Shown one piece after another: positions 39,999 to 49,614 of a stretch of 64,000 bases of DNA. Both the position numbers and the translations under genes were made by a program. The notes below the pieces were generated by a model that had not been told where the DNA came from, ran no database searches, and saw only the letters and a program-made list of their open reading frames with translations. The stretch spans positions 3,782,001 through 3,846,000 of the forward strand of contig NZ_CP036292.1 in assembly GCF_007751715.1 (NCBI RefSeq), written 5' to 3'. The DNA is from Rosistilla oblonga. GTDB lineage: Bacteria; Planctomycetota; Planctomycetia; Pirellulales; Pirellulaceae. The first letter of the stretch is position 1, and each line of letters opens with the position of its first letter.

Positions 39999-41351
39999 CT
40001 ATTGCGAGACCAGTCCCGCAGTGTTCACCGTGCGAACACGATACGGGTTCTCTTGACCAGGCTCCGATTTGTCGGCGGTCCATCGCATCGTCGCCAACGG
40101 CACGGCGGGCGTATCGCTGTACTGCAGTCCTTGGAACAGAGGTCGACCAAACGGATTCTTTGGCTTTTCGGGGACGGTAGCCACGGTCTTGCCATCGCGC
40201 TCGATGATGAAATGCGCGATGCCACTTTCCAGATCGGCGTCGGCCTGCCAGGTCAATTGGTCGCCGTCGAGGTGGACGTTGGTTGGCGCCGGCGGTGGTG
40301 TCACATCAGCGACATTCGAATCGGTGACAAACTGTTTCCAAGCGATTGCGATCTCTGGATTGGGCAACCAGATCGAGGTGGCGAGATCGCCCTCAAAATC
40401 TCCGGCGGGAACCCCGGCGGTGAACGCGGCTTCGTCGACTGGAAGCGGCGTCAGCATAGCCGTCTGTTGTGGCATTGGCCGAATCGCTTGGCCACTCTTT
40501 TCGGGCAACCGTTCGCTCAGACAAGCGTCCAGCCACGGGATCGCCAAGTAGCGAGAGTTGCCACACTCGTGACTTGTCAACGGATCGATGGCGATGCCAA
40601 GCAAAGCACCACGACCTCGCATCGTCTTGAAAAACGTTTCGTTGCTGGGCCAGACGCCTTTGAAACGGCTCTCCTTATCGGTGTAGCCTTCTTTGGTTCC
40701 GAAGTTACACATCGTAGGAACCGCCAACGCCGCGTCGGGCAAGGTGTGCGGTTGGATGTTGCGACCTTCAACCGCTTCGAACAACGGAACACCCGATCGC
40801 AGCCACGCCGCCGCGACGCGTTCGGGATGCAACATCAACATCCCGCCAGCCCAATGGCCTCCGCCACTGTGACCCCACAGCGCCCATGGGACTTCGGCAA
40901 GTTCGGGATGCCCCGATCGTTTCCCCAGATCGACCAAGGCCTTTTGGAATGCCTGATCGGATCCATTCCGCGGATCGCACCACATCTGGCAGTCCGCTCC
41001 CGCTGGCTGTTCATACGCGGGGGAGAGCAACGCGCATTGATGCTTCTGCGCGAGCGCTTGCCAATGCAGGTCAAACGCACCGGTCTGCCCCGACTTGCAC
41101 GAACCCTCGCCGCAACCGTGCTGATGAACGATCACTCCACGCAGCGTATCGACAGCTGGCGGCACCCAAACCGTATACGCCACCGGATAGATCAATTTCC
41201 CCGGCTGCGAAGATGCTTCGTAGCGGACGCGATAATAGGGAGCTTCGACAGCGGGCGGATTGTCATAGGGAGCGTTCTGTGCAAACGCGGCGGTTTCCAT
41301 CGCAGCGAGCACGACGATCAAGGCAGCAAGTGATTTCATCGGGATTGGCAT
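39999..41351 (-). CDS. Secreted alpha/beta hydrolase
   Basis: This 450-residue protein has a signal peptide (cleavage near AAFAQ) and an alpha/beta hydrolase fold with nucleophile motif GHSGGG near residue 161. HQHGCGEGS near 76 may be an oxyanion region. The C-terminal 100 residues look like a fibronectin-type beta domain ([16 protein letters not shown]). Substrate is unknown; feruloyl-esterase or prolyl-oligopeptidase-like peptidase is possible. The stop is about 66 bp from that of the BtuF-like gene. Confidence 0.82.
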   Translation of the reverse strand: MPIPMKSLAALIVVLAAMETAAFAQNAPYDNPPAVEAPYYRVRYEASSQPGKLIYPVAYTVWVPPAVDTLRGVIVHQHGCGEGSCKSGQTGAFDLHWQALAQKHQCALLSPAYEQPAGADCQMWCDPRNGSDQAFQKALVDLGKRSGHPELAEVPWALWGHSGGGHWAGGMLMLHPERVAAAWLRSGVPLFEAVEGRNIQPHTLPDAALAVPTMCNFGTKEGYTDKESRFKGVWPSNETFFKTMRGRGALLGIAIDPLTSHECGNSRYLAIPWLDACLSERLPEKSGQAIRPMPQQTAMLTPLPVDEAAFTAGVPAGDFEGDLATSIWLPNPEIAIAWKQFVTDSNVADVTPPPAPTNVHLDGDQLTWQADADLESGIAHFIIERDGKTVATVPEKPKNPFGRPLFQGLQYSDTPAVPLATMRWTADKSEPGQENPYRVRTVNTAGLVSQ

Positions 41352-41439
41352 TTGAGGGTGATGGGCGGGGACAGGCGGCGCCGATCGCGGAACCTAAAGA
41401 TGACTGATCTTAGTCGGATCCGAGGCCGGTCGCATGCGT

Positions 41440-44190
41440 TTAAAACAGATCCATCTGCTGTGGATCGCCGGCAGGACCGCCAGCTGGTTTTGCCGGCGAC
41501 TCGTCCGCCGCGGACTGAGCGTCATCCTTCGGCGAGCGTTCCGCCTCAACGGCGACTTTTTTCGCGGGCTTCCTCTTCGCTGGTGGCGGCGTTGTTGCAA
41601 CCGACTCGACCGGCTTCTCCTTCGCAGGCAGGGAATGGAACCACTCGCGATCGCCATCGACATACAGTTCGGTTTCGGGTTCGACAGTCGCCGTGACGCC
41701 CAACGCGTGATACAGCAACGCCGCCGAAGTCTTCCCGTTCATGCTGTTCTTCCCGCCGGGCATGATGTAGATGTAGAGCGCATGCACCGGGCGAGTGACC
41801 GCGACGTAGAGCGTGCAGAGCGATTCGGTCATCGCCGCGGCGATGCTGCGACCAAACGCTTGTTGCCACTGATCTTCCAGCAGTCCCCAGGCTTGATGCT
41901 TCACATACCGAAGCGCTCCGGTCGCGCGAGCCGTTGGGCTGGGCGCGATCGTGACACACTTTTGCGGCGGCTTGGAAAGATTGCCGTCCATCTCGGGCAG
42001 GACCACCGCGTCGAACTCCAGCCCCTTGGCTTGGTGAATCGTCATCACGCGGATTTGAGCTTCCCGCGGCCGCTGCACCCGGCGTTTAGTGACGAGTTCG
42101 ACGAACGCGGACAATCGCGGCTGCGGAGCCCGTGCGTATTGGTTGGCCAATCCGATCAACTGACGCAGTCGCAATCGATCGGCTTCGCCGCAACTGGGCA
42201 ACAATGTTTTCGCCAGCTCCGTCACCGTGGCAACAAGCCCCTCGTGTTCGAACCGATCTCGCAGCTCGCCCGACAACCGCAGGCTTTCGCCATAAGCCGT
42301 CTTGCGATCGATCGCCTGCGTCAGACCAAGCGATTCTGCAAGCGGAGAGTTGGCGAGATGGAATCGCCACCTCAGATCGCCGGGATGTTCGGCCAGCCGG
42401 ACCGCCGAAAGGATCATCTCCACGGCAGCCGAATCGATAAGCGGGTTGCCGCCTTCTTGACTGACATCCAGTCCCAGTTCACGCAGCAGATAGATCATCC
42501 GGCCAACGGTTTGGTTGGTCCGCGTGAGGATTCCAATCGATTTACCGGGAATCTTTTCCGCCAGTTCCTGCACCTGCGCGGCGACGTACCGCTGATGCAA
42601 CGCCCGCTTCTCGCTGGCCGTTCCTTCACCCTGCGGCCCCGTCGCAAGTTGCACATATCCTGGCCGATCACGGAAGGCGGCATGGTGGTCGTGAAACGCA
42701 TCCTCAAACTCGTGCAGCGCGTGGCACTTCCACTGCGCGTCGCCGACCGGATGCGGCTCGCGTTCGCTGAAGCTTGGGTGTCGGTGCAGGTGTTTGAAAA
42801 TCTTCGTCACGTTGTCGGTGATCACAGGACTACTGCGGAAGCTCGTATCCTGCGGCTTCGAAACGACGTCGGGCAATTCGTCTTGCACCGCGTCAAAGAT
42901 CTTCGCTTCACCGCCACGCCAGCCGTAGATCGCTTGCTTGGTGTCTCCTACGCAGAAGAATGTCCGCTGAGGCGCACCGACACTCGCACGCCGCGCGAAC
43001 GGTCGCAAGACGTCCCACTGGACCGGAGCGGTATCCTGAAACTCATCCAACAGCACATGATCCAACGAGGCATCCATCCGCATCGCCAAGCGGTTCAAAT
43101 CGCCCGAGCGTTGATCGTCCTGAAGGCGATCGACCCAATCGGCCAATTGGTGCGAGACGTCGTCAAAACTGAACCGCCGAGCATTTTGTTTTAGCGATCC
43201 GATGTTGCGATCGTACGATTCCAACAGATCGCCGGTCGCTTCGGTTTGCATCTTCAGACGCATCACGTATTCATGGCGAGCCTTGGCGTAGATCACACAC
43301 ATCGCGGCGACCAAGTCATCCGGAACCGGTTTCTTATAATAGGTAACCGGTTCGCCGCTGTGCTGCGATTGATCCGCCGCCGCAATCAGCTTCGCTTCGA
43401 CGATTGCATCCCATTGTTCGGTCAGCGTCAGTTCCCCGTACTTCCGCATCGCGTTGTCGATCCGCTTGTCGCCGGTGGCACTTCCGTCCAGTACGCCCAC
43501 CGCTTCGGTGATCGCTTTGTCGGCGGGCGGCTTGACCGCGGCGAGCGTCCTCCACGCGTCGCGGTGGCTGCGGCGGAAGCCAGCGTAATTGTTCTGCACG
43601 ACTTGCTGCAGCCGCATCGCCACGTTCCGTTCGGCTTGCCCTTTGCTGAGCATATGAAACAGCGACTCGACCTCGGTCTCATCAAATTGTTCCAACATCC
43701 GCGTGATCGCTTGATCGACAAACCAACTCTCCTCGATCTCGTCGGTCAATTGCCAGCCGGGCGGCAACTGCAACTCAAACGAAAACGAACGGGCCAGTTG
43801 AGAAAAGAGGCTGTCGAGCGTACAGATCCTCAGCCGATGGATATCCTTCAAAATCCCATGCAGCAGCGGTGCCGGCCGCTGCTCTGAAAGATCGGCATCG
43901 CCAATCTGTTGCCGCAAATCGTCGAGCGCTTTCGGATCAGTGGCAGCGCGAGCCAACGAAACGAGCAACCGGTTCAGAATCTCGCCGGCAGCTTTGCGAG
44001 TGAACGTCGTCGCCAGGATTGTGTCGGGCGATGCGCCACCCAACAGGATCTGCAGCAGACGGCCTGTCAATTGATAGGTCTTCCCGGTACCAGCGGAAGC
44101 GCGAATCATCAGCGGTTGCAAACGCTCCGCCTCCGCGGCAAGATCGGCTTTCGACTTCGGACGCTTCGGTTTATCTGTTGCTTCGTTCAT
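41440..44190 (-). CDS. UvrD/AddA-like helicase subunit, no nuclease domain
   Basis: This 916-residue SF1A helicase resembles AddA/RecB: Walker A ASAGTGKT at 31-38, Walker B DEFQDT at 382-387, GDTKQAIYGWRGG (motif III) near 418, motif V RVMTIHQAKGLEFD near 690, and motif VI LYVAVTRPVHAL near 795. Unlike complete AddA (about 1200 residues) it stops after the helicase domains with a disordered Ala/Lys/Pro tail and lacks a PD-(D/E)XK nuclease. The last residues are QMDLF, a sliding-clamp binding motif. The start ATG overlaps the stop of the AddB-like gene. Role: double-strand break end processing, inferred from the pair. Confidence 0.9.
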   Translation of the reverse strand: MNEATDKPKRPKSKADLAAEAERLQPLMIRASAGTGKTYQLTGRLLQILLGGASPDTILATTFTRKAAGEILNRLLVSLARAATDPKALDDLRQQIGDADLSEQRPAPLLHGILKDIHRLRICTLDSLFSQLARSFSFELQLPPGWQLTDEIEESWFVDQAITRMLEQFDETEVESLFHMLSKGQAERNVAMRLQQVVQNNYAGFRRSHRDAWRTLAAVKPPADKAITEAVGVLDGSATGDKRIDNAMRKYGELTLTEQWDAIVEAKLIAAADQSQHSGEPVTYYKKPVPDDLVAAMCVIYAKARHEYVMRLKMQTEATGDLLESYDRNIGSLKQNARRFSFDDVSHQLADWVDRLQDDQRSGDLNRLAMRMDASLDHVLLDEFQDTAPVQWDVLRPFARRASVGAPQRTFFCVGDTKQAIYGWRGGEAKIFDAVQDELPDVVSKPQDTSFRSSPVITDNVTKIFKHLHRHPSFSEREPHPVGDAQWKCHALHEFEDAFHDHHAAFRDRPGYVQLATGPQGEGTASEKRALHQRYVAAQVQELAEKIPGKSIGILTRTNQTVGRMIYLLRELGLDVSQEGGNPLIDSAAVEMILSAVRLAEHPGDLRWRFHLANSPLAESLGLTQAIDRKTAYGESLRLSGELRDRFEHEGLVATVTELAKTLLPSCGEADRLRLRQLIGLANQYARAPQPRLSAFVELVTKRRVQRPREAQIRVMTIHQAKGLEFDAVVLPEMDGNLSKPPQKCVTIAPSPTARATGALRYVKHQAWGLLEDQWQQAFGRSIAAAMTESLCTLYVAVTRPVHALYIYIMPGGKNSMNGKTSAALLYHALGVTATVEPETELYVDGDREWFHSLPAKEKPVESVATTPPPAKRKPAKKVAVEAERSPKDDAQSAADESPAKPAGGPAGDPQQMDLF

Positions 44191-47048
44191 GCTTGTGTCT
44201 CCTCCAACGCGTCCTCTTCCTGATCGGCAAACAGATGTTCGATGCTGCCGGTCTGGCAGATTACCGCGTAATCGTCGAAGTTGGTGGCGGCGTCGGGGTT
44301 CGCAACAAACCGCCCCTCACGGACACCGCGAACGACATCGGCGGCGGCGAGATCGGCCGAAGCGTATAACTGCGGCGTGAACTCGGCGATATTGACGCGG
44401 ACGTCCGCCTGCCGCTCACCGATGTTGAAGTATCCCAATTGCACCGAATCGCGATCGGCTTCGATCCCGAGCGCCGACAACATGTGTCGGTAAAGCGGCA
44501 GCTGAAGATCGATCCACTCATCGGTCGTCTTCTTGTAATGCTTTTTAAACGGATCGTGAGCGTGCGTTTTGTAATCGATCACCGCCCAACGATCGTTGTC
44601 GGGGTGGTAATCGATGCGGTCGATGCGTCCTTTGAGTCCAAAGGGGCTGCCGTCGACCATCAGGACTGCGTTGTCCTGCACATCGACTTGACGTTCCGCC
44701 GCCCACAATTGCCAGCCTTGGTGCGTCCGTTCGACTTGTCGTTGTGCAACAAGCTTCAACCGATTCAGAGCACTTGTGATTTGCAAGCGGACGGGAGCCG
44801 AAGGATGTTCGCCGTAGCGTTGCCTGCCCAGATCCGATGCGACGTCCAACAAACAGGCTTCGACTTCATGCAGGTCGGTCGAATGCTTGGGCCCCGTCTT
44901 GCCAAACTCCTCCAACGCATCGTGAATCAAATTTCCAAACTGGTTTGCCGCCAGTTCGACAACGGTATCATCCAATGGACGCAATTTGGCGATGTGCCGC
45001 AGATAGAAGCGGTAGGGGCAACGCAGGTAGTCACCAAACGCCGTGACCGACAAGATCGTTGGCGGATCGTAAGTGGTGGGTACGGGAATCGGCAGGTCGG
45101 AACTCGATTGATCGGTCGTCCAGATCGACGCGACTGCGGGCCGCGGCGGCAGTTCTTCCAGCAACCGCAAGGTCCTTGTCGCCGCGGTCTGAGGCGAACA
45201 AGCGGCCAACAATCGGCTGGGCGGCGTTGGCGAGCCGTCGGCGCTGGCGCGGCCCACGATCAACCGCGACGCCGATCGGCTGTGCAGCATCAAACTGAGC
45301 GCGTACGCATCGCGAGCGTAACGCTGATCGTTGTCGGCGATCTTCAACCGATGCCGCAAACCGCCGGGCAAAAACGGATCGGCGACGACACTTTCGGGGA
45401 CAAACGGTTCGTTTAATCCGACCACACACAACGCGTCGCTGGTGTCGAGCGCCAGATCCAACCAACCGACAAGTTCGATCTTATCGGCCGCGCTCGGTTG
45501 ATGCAGTCGCACCTCGGCGATCTGCGCGACTAACATCTCCGCAATCGTGCCGCTGGGGAGCGCCAGTTCCAATTGCTGCGGCACGCTGCTCAAACGGTCG
45601 ATGGCCGAATCGATCGCTGCCAGCGCTTGCCCCAACCGCTTCTGCCAAACACCGCGTAGACTCTTGCGACGCGTGTCGTAGACCGACGCGAGGATCTTAT
45701 GAACCGCTTCGCACCAATCGGCCAGACGAACCTCGCCGCCGGCATCGCTAGCCAATAACGGTTGCAACCATTGGTCGACAGCAGCGATCAAGCGACCGAC
45801 GAGTTCGCGATCTGCCGCCGCCGTCGGCAAAGGATCGTTCGTTCGAAGCGGAAAGTGTTCGCTGCGCAGCCGATCCAAGGCGATCAACCAATTCCCACTG
45901 GCCGCCGAGGCATCTCCCTCCGCGGCGTTGGAAGACAATTCCGCACTCAGCATCGCGTGTAGATCGGCATGCCGCACGAGGCTCGAGAAGACGCGGAAGC
46001 TGCGGTTCTGGATGTAATCGACAACTAAAGAGAGCAGCCGCGCAGGAGCCGACCGAATCAGCGGCTCTCCGAGTTCAGCGTGCGCGTCGATGCCATCGAC
46101 CACCAATTGTTGGCTGATCGGCGCGATCATCGCTTCGTCGGTGATCCCGATCGTGATCTGATCCAGTTCAAACTGGCTTCGCCAATCCGATACGATCCGG
46201 CTGGTCGCGATCGCTTGATCCTCTGCATCGGTCGCCGGGACCAATTGCTGCTCGTCGATCTCCAGCGTCCGATCGATCCATTCCTGTGATACGACACATC
46301 CCCATTCATCGAACAGGTCCGACTCCTCCGGCGGTGCTCCGACAAGAATCGACACGCTTGGAGCGATCTCTTCGATCATCGCCCGGATGCTCTTGTTGAG
46401 GTCGACAGCGCCGATCACGACCACGTCACCCGGCGATTGGCAGATCTTCGCGTCGGCGGCGCGGCGGCGCTGTGCATACGGATCCGATCGACCGACCGAT
46501 GCCAACGTCTGTTCATAAGACTTCGCCAGTTTGTCCAACAACAGCCAGCGTGGCATTTCTTGGGGCGTCTCCCCCGCAAGCTCCGCAGCGACATCGCCGA
46601 AACTGTAGTGCTCGCTGGCAAGCTCTTCGTGCAACCGCCGCACCGCGCCGGCCAGTTCCAGCCAGGGGGCGATCGGCGTCGCTGGCGGCGGAGTAGCGAC
46701 CAACGGAGTCAGCGAATCCGACGGTGCAGCTCGCAACACCTGACACCACGCCAACGTCTGCTCCATTTCGTTGGCGATCGGATCGGTCGGCTTGTACAAC
46801 CGTTCGGGAAGCCCACCGGTAGTGATGATCAATGGACCTTCAAGCGTCCGGCCGTGCTGGTTCGCAAACTGCGTCAACAGATCGGCAAACTGCCGCTTCG
46901 CCCGGCGACCTGGCAGAACGATCGTCACCTGGCTTAGATCCCACTGGTCCCGAGCGGGGTATGCTCGCCACAGCCACTCGGCCGCCAGTGGAAGCAAGGG
47001 CCGCTTCCAACCGAGAAAAACCGGCTTTAATGTCGATTCAGACGCCAC
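44187..47048 (-). CDS. AddB-like nuclease subunit with PD-(D/E)XK domain
   Basis: This 953-residue protein has an N-terminal inactivated-helicase-like region (no good Walker A) and a C-terminal RecB-type nuclease: GRIDRIDYHPDNDRWAVIDYKT at about 807-828 supplies Asp and Lys of the active site (D813, D825, K827), and Q849-Y853 is the QxxxY motif. It fits AddB/RexB. The first cysteine of the AddB iron-sulphur cluster may be in LRCPYRF (about 690), but the C-terminal CxxC...C cluster is not seen; only C931 remains. The start is GTG with GGAG 7 bases upstream. The helicase gene follows by overlapping ATGA. Confidence 0.87.
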   Translation of the reverse strand: MASESTLKPVFLGWKRPLLPLAAEWLWRAYPARDQWDLSQVTIVLPGRRAKRQFADLLTQFANQHGRTLEGPLIITTGGLPERLYKPTDPIANEMEQTLAWCQVLRAAPSDSLTPLVATPPPATPIAPWLELAGAVRRLHEELASEHYSFGDVAAELAGETPQEMPRWLLLDKLAKSYEQTLASVGRSDPYAQRRRAADAKICQSPGDVVVIGAVDLNKSIRAMIEEIAPSVSILVGAPPEESDLFDEWGCVVSQEWIDRTLEIDEQQLVPATDAEDQAIATSRIVSDWRSQFELDQITIGITDEAMIAPISQQLVVDGIDAHAELGEPLIRSAPARLLSLVVDYIQNRSFRVFSSLVRHADLHAMLSAELSSNAAEGDASAASGNWLIALDRLRSEHFPLRTNDPLPTAAADRELVGRLIAAVDQWLQPLLASDAGGEVRLADWCEAVHKILASVYDTRRKSLRGVWQKRLGQALAAIDSAIDRLSSVPQQLELALPSGTIAEMLVAQIAEVRLHQPSAADKIELVGWLDLALDTSDALCVVGLNEPFVPESVVADPFLPGGLRHRLKIADNDQRYARDAYALSLMLHSRSASRLIVGRASADGSPTPPSRLLAACSPQTAATRTLRLLEELPPRPAVASIWTTDQSSSDLPIPVPTTYDPPTILSVTAFGDYLRCPYRFYLRHIAKLRPLDDTVVELAANQFGNLIHDALEEFGKTGPKHSTDLHEVEACLLDVASDLGRQRYGEHPSAPVRLQITSALNRLKLVAQRQVERTHQGWQLWAAERQVDVQDNAVLMVDGSPFGLKGRIDRIDYHPDNDRWAVIDYKTHAHDPFKKHYKKTTDEWIDLQLPLYRHMLSALGIEADRDSVQLGYFNIGERQADVRVNIAEFTPQLYASADLAAADVVRGVREGRFVANPDAATNFDDYAVICQTGSIEHLFADQEEDALEETQA

Positions 47049-47260
47049 AAATAGACTCCGTTCAGTTGATCCAAAGAGGAAAGCATGGGGGACTAAAGTC
47101 TATCCTCGACGAACCGCCGGACAAGTCTGGTCCAAGCAGAGGCCCGCTTGAGGGGCCGCCTAGGAAGATCGGCTGATAAAAGCTAAGCTAATACAACGGT
47201 CGCGGAAACGCTTTCGGATTCCCGGTGCGACCAAGACAATGAATGGTTGATTGTAGAGCA

Positions 47261-47455
47261 ATGAAACGAATCCAATCGATGTGGCGAGCAACGCGTATCC
47301 TGTGGGCAATCCTGCTTGTGATTGGAATCGCTTTACCCTGGATCGATCCGATCATGTTCACGATCTGGTTGATCAATATCCCGATCTGCATCGGCGTCTT
47401 CTTTTATTTCGCTTACGTCCGCTACGACGAAGATGGCAACGACTTGGAGCGTTAG
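47261..47455 (+). CDS. Small membrane protein with two predicted helices
   Basis: This protein of 64 residues (MKRIQSMWRATRIL start) has two hydrophobic stretches of about 16 and 22 residues around PWIDP, and an acidic C-terminal tail. The start could also be an ATG six codons earlier. The charge pattern, basic N-terminus and acidic C-terminus look protein-like, but no family is recognised and there is no clear ribosome site. It lies divergent from the AddB-like gene. Confidence 0.55.
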   Translation: MKRIQSMWRATRILWAILLVIGIALPWIDPIMFTIWLINIPICIGVFFYFAYVRYDEDGNDLER

Positions 47456-47758
47456 AGCGATTCACTCGAATCCGCTCCCCCGACGTCGCCATCGCACAAC
47501 TGCGCCTAATACGGCGCCACTTCTATCGCTTGCGACTGCACCGCATCCCCGTTACAGCGTGCTGAATCGCAAAGCGCCGTCCGCCATCTAAGCGATCTGC
47601 TGATCTGAAATATGAGTCCTGCGGCACCACGTCGGATAGTCAATCGATATGGTTGGCATTATCAATAGACGTGGGGCGAAGTTGCGTGGCGACTGTTTTG
47701 GTGACGAAACCGTTGGCAAGCTGCTCACGTTTTGCATAAACCAGACAAGGGACTAAGA
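47456..47758. other. Intergenic region before the efflux operon
   Basis: These 303 bp contain no recognised gene or strong hairpin. They probably hold the promoter of the RND adaptor gene. Confidence 0.5.
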
Positions 47759-49609
47759 GTGCACGCGTCAATTCCGCAGCGGTTGCTAACGTCGATCCGC
47801 CACTTCCCGCTTGCGAGCGGCAACTCTCTGTTGTCCGCGGTTCTCATCTGCGGAGCGCTCTTGCTGGTCGCTAGCGGATGCCAGAAGAAAGCGGCTGAAT
47901 TCGAGAGCAAACCGCCGCTGCCGGTGACCTTGCTGACGCTGAACAAAGCCATCCCCGCCTCGTCTTATACCGGATCGGGAAGCGTTAAATCGTGGAAGAC
48001 CGAACAGATCGGGTTTGAGGTTTCCGGCCGGATCCAGTGGGTTCTCGAACCTGGTAAAGATATCGATGGCCGCGTGATCGATCCCGACGGCAAACTGATC
48101 CAGGCAGGGACGCCGCTGGCGAAGATCGATCCCTCGCGTTACAGGATCGCTGTCGAATCGGCGGAGGCGAATCTGGAAGTTGCGAAGCTACAAAAAGAGA
48201 GCATCGAAATCCGGTTGAAGGAAGCGTTGCCTGCCGAACTGGATGCCGAACGGGCGAACCTCAAGCTGGCGCAGGACGAATTCAATCGGGTCGAAACGCT
48301 GCGTCAACAAAACGCCGCCTCGCTGTCGGAGTTCGACCAAGCGAAGAATCTCGTCGAAGCGAGTCGAGCGTCGCTGAGTTCGCTGGAAGCAAGTGCAAAA
48401 CAGACGGAAGCCGAATTGCAGTCCGCCGTCGCGGAGATCCGACGCGCTCAACAGACTCTCGAAGATGCCCAACGCGACCTCGACAACACCACGTTGTTTG
48501 GGTCTTATCAGGGTCAAATTTCCGAAGTCATGGTCGTTCCGGGGAGCGTCGTTTCGGCGGGGTCTCCGGTGCTGACGCTGCAAATGACCAATCCGATCAA
48601 GATCGAAGTCGAACTGTCGGCTCGCCAATCCCGCCAAATGCGGAACCGCCGCCACCTGCCGATCTCTTTCCTGTTGCCCGACGGCACCCGACGCGTCCAA
48701 AACGCATTTGTCTATCGCATCGCACCAAGCGCCGATCCGACGACCCGCACGTTTGCGATGACGATGCTGTTGCTAAATGAGAAGATCCACGATACTCAAA
48801 CCGCGGCGGCGACCGACGGGACGATCGCCAGTTCCGAAGACCTCTGGCCGATAAAGCTGAACCGGATGATGGTCACCGGCCCCGGCGTGATCCTTGTCGA
48901 AGAGAACTCGATCGTCCGCGATGACCAAGGTCCGTTTGTCTACGAAGTGACCAACGCCAAACTCCGCGACATCCTGCCAAACGTCCTCAAGGTCCGCAAA
49001 CACCGGATCACCGAACACGATCTGCGAGTCCCATTTTTGGGCAACTGGATCTTTCGTTCGGTCTCGTTTGTCGAGCCCGAAGCGGTCGGCGAAGACACAT
49101 TGTATGTTGGCCGCCTGACCTTCCCCGACGACCGCGAGGATCAGTGGGATGGCGAATCGGTCGTTCTGGTAGCGGGATCGCAATGGATGTTGCGTCCCGG
49201 CGATCTCGTCACCGTCGATCTATCGAGCAATGCAATCGAGCCGGGCTATTACGTGCCGATCGAAGCAGTCTATGAAGAGTCGGGCAAGACCTCGCTGTTT
49301 GTGTTCGACGACGGCAAAGCGAAACAACTGGCTGTTGAAATGATCACCCCCGAAAATCTGGATGCAGGGTCTTTGGTCCAGGTCCAATCCCCTGATCTGT
49401 TCGACGGCATTCAGGTGATCGTCGGCGGCGTCCACTATTTGCAAAACGGTCAAGCTGTCCGGCGAACCGGTAGACATCGCGTCGATACGCTCCCCGCCGC
49501 AACCGGTGACAGCGACACGCCGGTTGGTGAAGACGATTCGATCGACGACACAAACTCAAACTCCCAAAGCTCGGACCAACAACCCGCTGCTAACACGGAG
49601 GCTCGTTGA
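47759..49609 (+). CDS. RND efflux periplasmic adaptor, lipoprotein
   Basis: This 616-residue protein belongs to the HlyD/AcrA-type membrane fusion family. A lipobox VASGC puts the lipidated cysteine at residue 41. After it come a barrel-sandwich region split by a long coiled hairpin (about 110-250) and beta-barrel domains. At 616 residues it is longer than usual (about 380), because of an insert in the second half. I start at GTG 47759 with AAGGGA 6 bases upstream; TTG at 47732 lacks a site. The pump gene follows by 5 bp. Confidence 0.9.
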   Translation: MHASIPQRLLTSIRHFPLASGNSLLSAVLICGALLLVASGCQKKAAEFESKPPLPVTLLTLNKAIPASSYTGSGSVKSWKTEQIGFEVSGRIQWVLEPGKDIDGRVIDPDGKLIQAGTPLAKIDPSRYRIAVESAEANLEVAKLQKESIEIRLKEALPAELDAERANLKLAQDEFNRVETLRQQNAASLSEFDQAKNLVEASRASLSSLEASAKQTEAELQSAVAEIRRAQQTLEDAQRDLDNTTLFGSYQGQISEVMVVPGSVVSAGSPVLTLQMTNPIKIEVELSARQSRQMRNRRHLPISFLLPDGTRRVQNAFVYRIAPSADPTTRTFAMTMLLLNEKIHDTQTAAATDGTIASSEDLWPIKLNRMMVTGPGVILVEENSIVRDDQGPFVYEVTNAKLRDILPNVLKVRKHRITEHDLRVPFLGNWIFRSVSFVEPEAVGEDTLYVGRLTFPDDREDQWDGESVVLVAGSQWMLRPGDLVTVDLSSNAIEPGYYVPIEAVYEESGKTSLFVFDDGKAKQLAVEMITPENLDAGSLVQVQSPDLFDGIQVIVGGVHYLQNGQAVRRTGRHRVDTLPAATGDSDTPVGEDDSIDDTNSNSQSSDQQPAANTEAR

Positions 49610-49614
49610 TCGCC

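Noticed and set aside
41434-43194. 586-residue plus-strand frame opposite the AddA-like gene
   Set aside because: Antisense to helicase motifs; composition is the reverse-strand pattern.
47732-47758. TTG start for the RND adaptor
   Set aside because: No ribosome site; GTG 47759 has AAGGGA at a proper distance and gives the same lipobox.
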